64,000 nt of DNA from Sthenelais limicola (taxonomy: Eukaryota; Annelida; Polychaeta; Phyllodocida; Sigalionidae): assembly GCA_942159475.1 (NCBI GenBank), contig OW804094.1:134898755-134962754 (forward strand), written 5' to 3'. Positions 62,301 through 64,000 of the stretch are shown here, in pieces; position 1 is the stretch's first letter; every line of letters begins with the position of its first letter. A program made the position numbers and the translations under genes. The notes under the pieces are model-generated. The model searched no databases. It saw only the letters and a list, made by a program, of their open reading frames with translations, and was not told the origin of the DNA.

Positions 62301-64000
62301 GAATGTGTTTATGAATATCGTGTGTCAGTAACATAATTAATATGTTTATACATAATACTATAGGTTCATTAGGTCAAACAATCGGCAAATATTGCAATAG
62401 CTTTATCCAGCAAAACCCGATAATATCACACCATTGCTCTAGCTGTTCCTGGTTAATCAATAGAGATGTGATACATTGTTCGTTGTAGGGAAAGGTTTGC
62501 GATAGTTGAAAACCCAAGATATCTGAATGAAAAAGCAGCAACAACACATAATTACCGTTTCTCTGGTGATGCCAGTCTCCTCATTGGGGGACCCACATTG
62601 GTAAGTATATTGCAGGACATCTAGCACTCAACCAATCGCTTCTTTCATGCAGATTTTGGACATTTTTATTTCAAGTTAGGTTTTTTTATACACACACAGT
62701 CCGCTAAGGTTATACACAAATAACTTTCTGATATTCTTTTCATTTAGAACAAGGAGGAGTTGGTGAAGGGAGAAGAGCTTGTTGTGTCTTGGCCTCGCAA
62801 TTTTATTGTTTTAGAATGTTTAGTTTCCTTTCAACTATTTACTATTATAAGATTTTAACAAAATTGTTGTATCCTTTATGCTGGGTTGACGCGATGTTTT
62901 CAATTCACCCAGCTATAGTAGAATGCTGTAGCGCGTATAAAGTACCAATTCTAAAATTATATTTTTCATGAATTGTATTATCATTAATTTTTTACATTTT
63001 ACATTACATAAATGTACTATTCTTAGTATGGGAAGGCTTTCCCCCCCCCCCCATAAAACCTTACACAATTTGCAGAAGCTTTGAAAAATCTAAAAAAACA
63101 TGCTTCCCAGTGGAAGAACTACTAGTGACAAAACAATTGTCTGAGCTGAAATAGATATAGCTTGGTTAAAACTAATAAAAGCAACACAAATAAAACAAGA
63201 AATAATGACATCACATGCGTGTTATCTATAAGTGTGCCGAGGCCAAGCTACAAGCATTGCTTGTATGTGATGTGTTTCAGGAAAATGAGTCACAAGTCGA
63301 AAAATGATACTTTCCAAAGTCATTTATTCACAAGATCTCTTTGTTCGAATGTTCAGATGTTTGGAGGATTTAGCGCCTTAAGTTATATAAATGCATATAC
63401 CAAATCTGATGACAGTCTATTAAATATATCCTTGCGTTTCAAATATCATCCTATGGAGTACATTCAATTACTCTACTGGTAATTGCACCACCCCCCTCCC
63501 GAAATATTGCAAACCTTTTTTCAAACACATTTATACCAGACATAAAATGTAGAAATACTTCTTAGAAGTCCTTAATGTTTACTATCATTGGAATCGGCTT
63601 GATCTCATCTTTTCAAATATGATGATCTCAAAATACATTTTTTGCGACTTGTGACTCATTTGCCCAGAAGCACATCACGTATGGCATGATATTACTCCCT
63701 CTAATCTACCTCCTTGGTTGGAAGCAAAACTTAGGGAACATGTATATATTCATCTCACGTTTCATCACCTTAATTTACGCTTTGCACCCCGAAGTATAAC
63801 ATGCGACCACTGGGAACTAACATGAAACCTCACTTACCCTTTTTTTGTTGCTCTTTTGTTGCTCAGAATCAGTCAGCACTTGCAAACAACAACATAAATG
63901 ACAAAAACGACCTTAACTCAGACAGGAAGAAAAGACGAGCTCCACCACCTCCTAATCCTTTCACTGGAGAGCATGACACATTTCCTCTTAGACAGGATTC
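47373..64000 (+). CDS. Type I membrane protein with mucin-like ectodomain, 3' end missing
   Basis: Exons are 47373-47493, 58848-59837, 60670-60814, 62489-62600, a doubtful 62748-62780, and 63867 to beyond the window. Phases all agree. Residues 1-27 are a signal peptide (KIRIVLLVVVINLWI). The 990-bp exon encodes about 330 residues of disordered ectodomain: first Glu/Ala/Pro-rich and acidic (EENTEETVVEEG), then Thr/Pro/Val-rich and mucin-like (TTEGTTIPTPAPVTSEPTTK), with no cysteines and several N-x-S sites. Residues 386-411 are a transmembrane helix (MIGILVGAAVGLVLIIGLVV), followed by the stop-transfer KRRKHQKK. The cytoplasmic tail has ENPRYL and RAPPPPNPF, a proline motif suited to SH3/EVH1/WW partners. 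I do not recognise the family. The start is assigned by the signal peptide; further symmetrical exons may hide in the 11.3-kb intron. Exon 62748 could end at 62780 or 62783, both in phase, or be skipped. Confidence 0.78.
48486..48739 (+). mobile_element. Family A MITE copy 6
   Basis: Starts taagggtaagattttctgaa, ends tttctagagacttaaccca. The core tgttgaactgtattttgaac and atttgggttatttaagagga is present. It carries a small internal duplication just before the right end (caattatgcaatacaatattgtac). Confidence 0.88.
48982..49205 (+). mobile_element. Family B MITE copy 6
   Basis: Starts tagtctaggctcagagcctc, ends actttgggccgagactg. The segment cataatggcattttgcggt is present twice (about 49109 and 49132), an internal duplication. 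Confidence 0.92.
49466..49662 (-). mobile_element. Family B MITE copy 7
   Basis: Starts cagtctaggcccaaagatga, ends gggtttgggcctggactg. Reverse orientation relative to copy 6, from which it is only 260 bp away. Confidence 0.92.
50399..50599 (-). mobile_element. Family B MITE copy 8
   Basis: Starts cagtctaggctcagagttga, ends aggctctgagcctagacta. It contains aaaatgccattaaaatgtca and gtccaatcactgacatac. Confidence 0.92.
52890..53129 (+). mobile_element. Family A MITE copy 7
   Basis: Starts tgggtcgggtcgtcagcaaa, ends tttttgacgaattcaccca. It is the closest relative of the copy at 46422. Confidence 0.92.
53195..53290. repeat. Dispersed repeat shared with 61110-61200
   Basis: cagaaatcactac, acaattatat(c/t)ataatcttcaaatca and flanking words occur in the same order at both sites. 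The boundaries could not be defined. Confidence 0.55.
54360..54520 (-). mobile_element. Possible 3' end of a non-LTR retroelement
   Basis: On the minus strand a short open stretch ends in SKTWERLEELGLSQKSVD and a stop. About 70 nt of non-coding sequence follow, then a tail of (attca)n, read as attgaattgaattgaat on +. A frame end followed by a short-period tail is typical of 5'-truncated LINE copies. The family was not identified. Confidence 0.4.
57262..57497 (+). mobile_element. Family A MITE copy 8
   Basis: Starts tgggtcagatcttcagaaca, ends tttctgatgatctgaccca, flanked by atat/tat. The terminal repeats are nearly intact. Confidence 0.93.
58210..58464 (-). mobile_element. Family A MITE copy 9
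   Basis: Reverse orientation: starts tgggtgaatctgtcagaaag, ends ttccgacgacctgaccca. It lies 380 bp upstream of the large mucin-like exon. Confidence 0.93.
60228..60601 (+). mobile_element. Family C element copy 2
   Basis: Starts catgtgatgtgtttcaggaa then aagagtcacaagtagc, ends tgcgacttgtggctcattct and acatcacatatg. The ends are inverted repeats of about 40 bp. It lies in the intron just upstream of the transmembrane exon. Confidence 0.85.
63265..63682 (+). mobile_element. Family C element copy 3
   Basis: Starts atgtgatgtgtttcaggaaa then atgagtcacaagtcg, ends ttgcgacttgtgactcattt and cacatcacgtat. It shares tttac(c/t)atcattggaatc and ttcaaatatga with copy 2. It has no coding capacity and lies 180 bp before the last exon of the window. 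Confidence 0.88.

Noticed and set aside
62781..62840. Terminal exon reading NKEELVKGEELV on to a stop at about 62838
   Set aside because: The next downstream open stretch (63867 on) continues the cytoplasmic tail in phase with a proline motif, so a short cassette exon or skipping is more likely. A short alternative end remains possible.
1..64000. CRISPR array, tRNA, rRNA or bacterial-type operon
   Set aside because: No regularly spaced direct repeats with unique spacers, no cloverleaf with A/B boxes that I could recognise, and all genes are spliced eukaryotic genes.

Overview
This is AT-rich animal genomic DNA with multi-exon genes, GT-AG introns, long intergenic spacers and many non-autonomous DNA transposons. 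The proteins are bilaterian orthologues. The very frequent palindrome TAGGCCTA and the gene content suggest a marine invertebrate, perhaps a non-vertebrate deuterostome or a lophotrochozoan; the sequence alone does not settle which. There are no bacterial features.

Layout. 1-9030: last two coding exons of an HMBOX1/HOT1-like homeobox gene (+), followed by a probable very long 3' UTR. 11187-18271: a complete ESCO1/2-type cohesin acetyltransferase gene (-), nine coding exons. 19907-23384: a complete CCDC25 gene (+), eight coding exons, 208 aa, head-to-head with ESCO. 25349-26954: a short SAMD15-like SAM-domain gene (-), tail-to-tail with CCDC25. 28602-31249: a secreted cysteine-rich Ly6/three-finger-like gene (-). 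35077-39264: an unrecognised 394-aa gene (+), five exons. 47373 to the window end: a type I membrane protein with a mucin-like ectodomain (+), incomplete at its 3' end, with an 11-kb first intron.

The exons were joined by hand. Every junction listed keeps the reading frame and uses GT/AG sites. ESCO and CCDC25 are adjacent and divergent, as I recall for human 8p21, where HMBOX1 also lies nearby, so the left 27 kb looks like ancient microsynteny.

The spacers and introns are filled with terminal-inverted-repeat elements. Family A (about 240 bp, ends TGGGTCAG/CTGACCCA) has nine copies and family B (about 210 bp, ends CAGTCTAGG/CCTAGACTG) has eight. Family C is about 400 bp and contains a nested Harbinger-like insert. 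There are also hAT-like elements, a young 424-bp element with TIRs of over 50 bp, foldback elements, and a 1-kb composite element with an internal tandem duplication. No tRNA, rRNA or CRISPR was seen.
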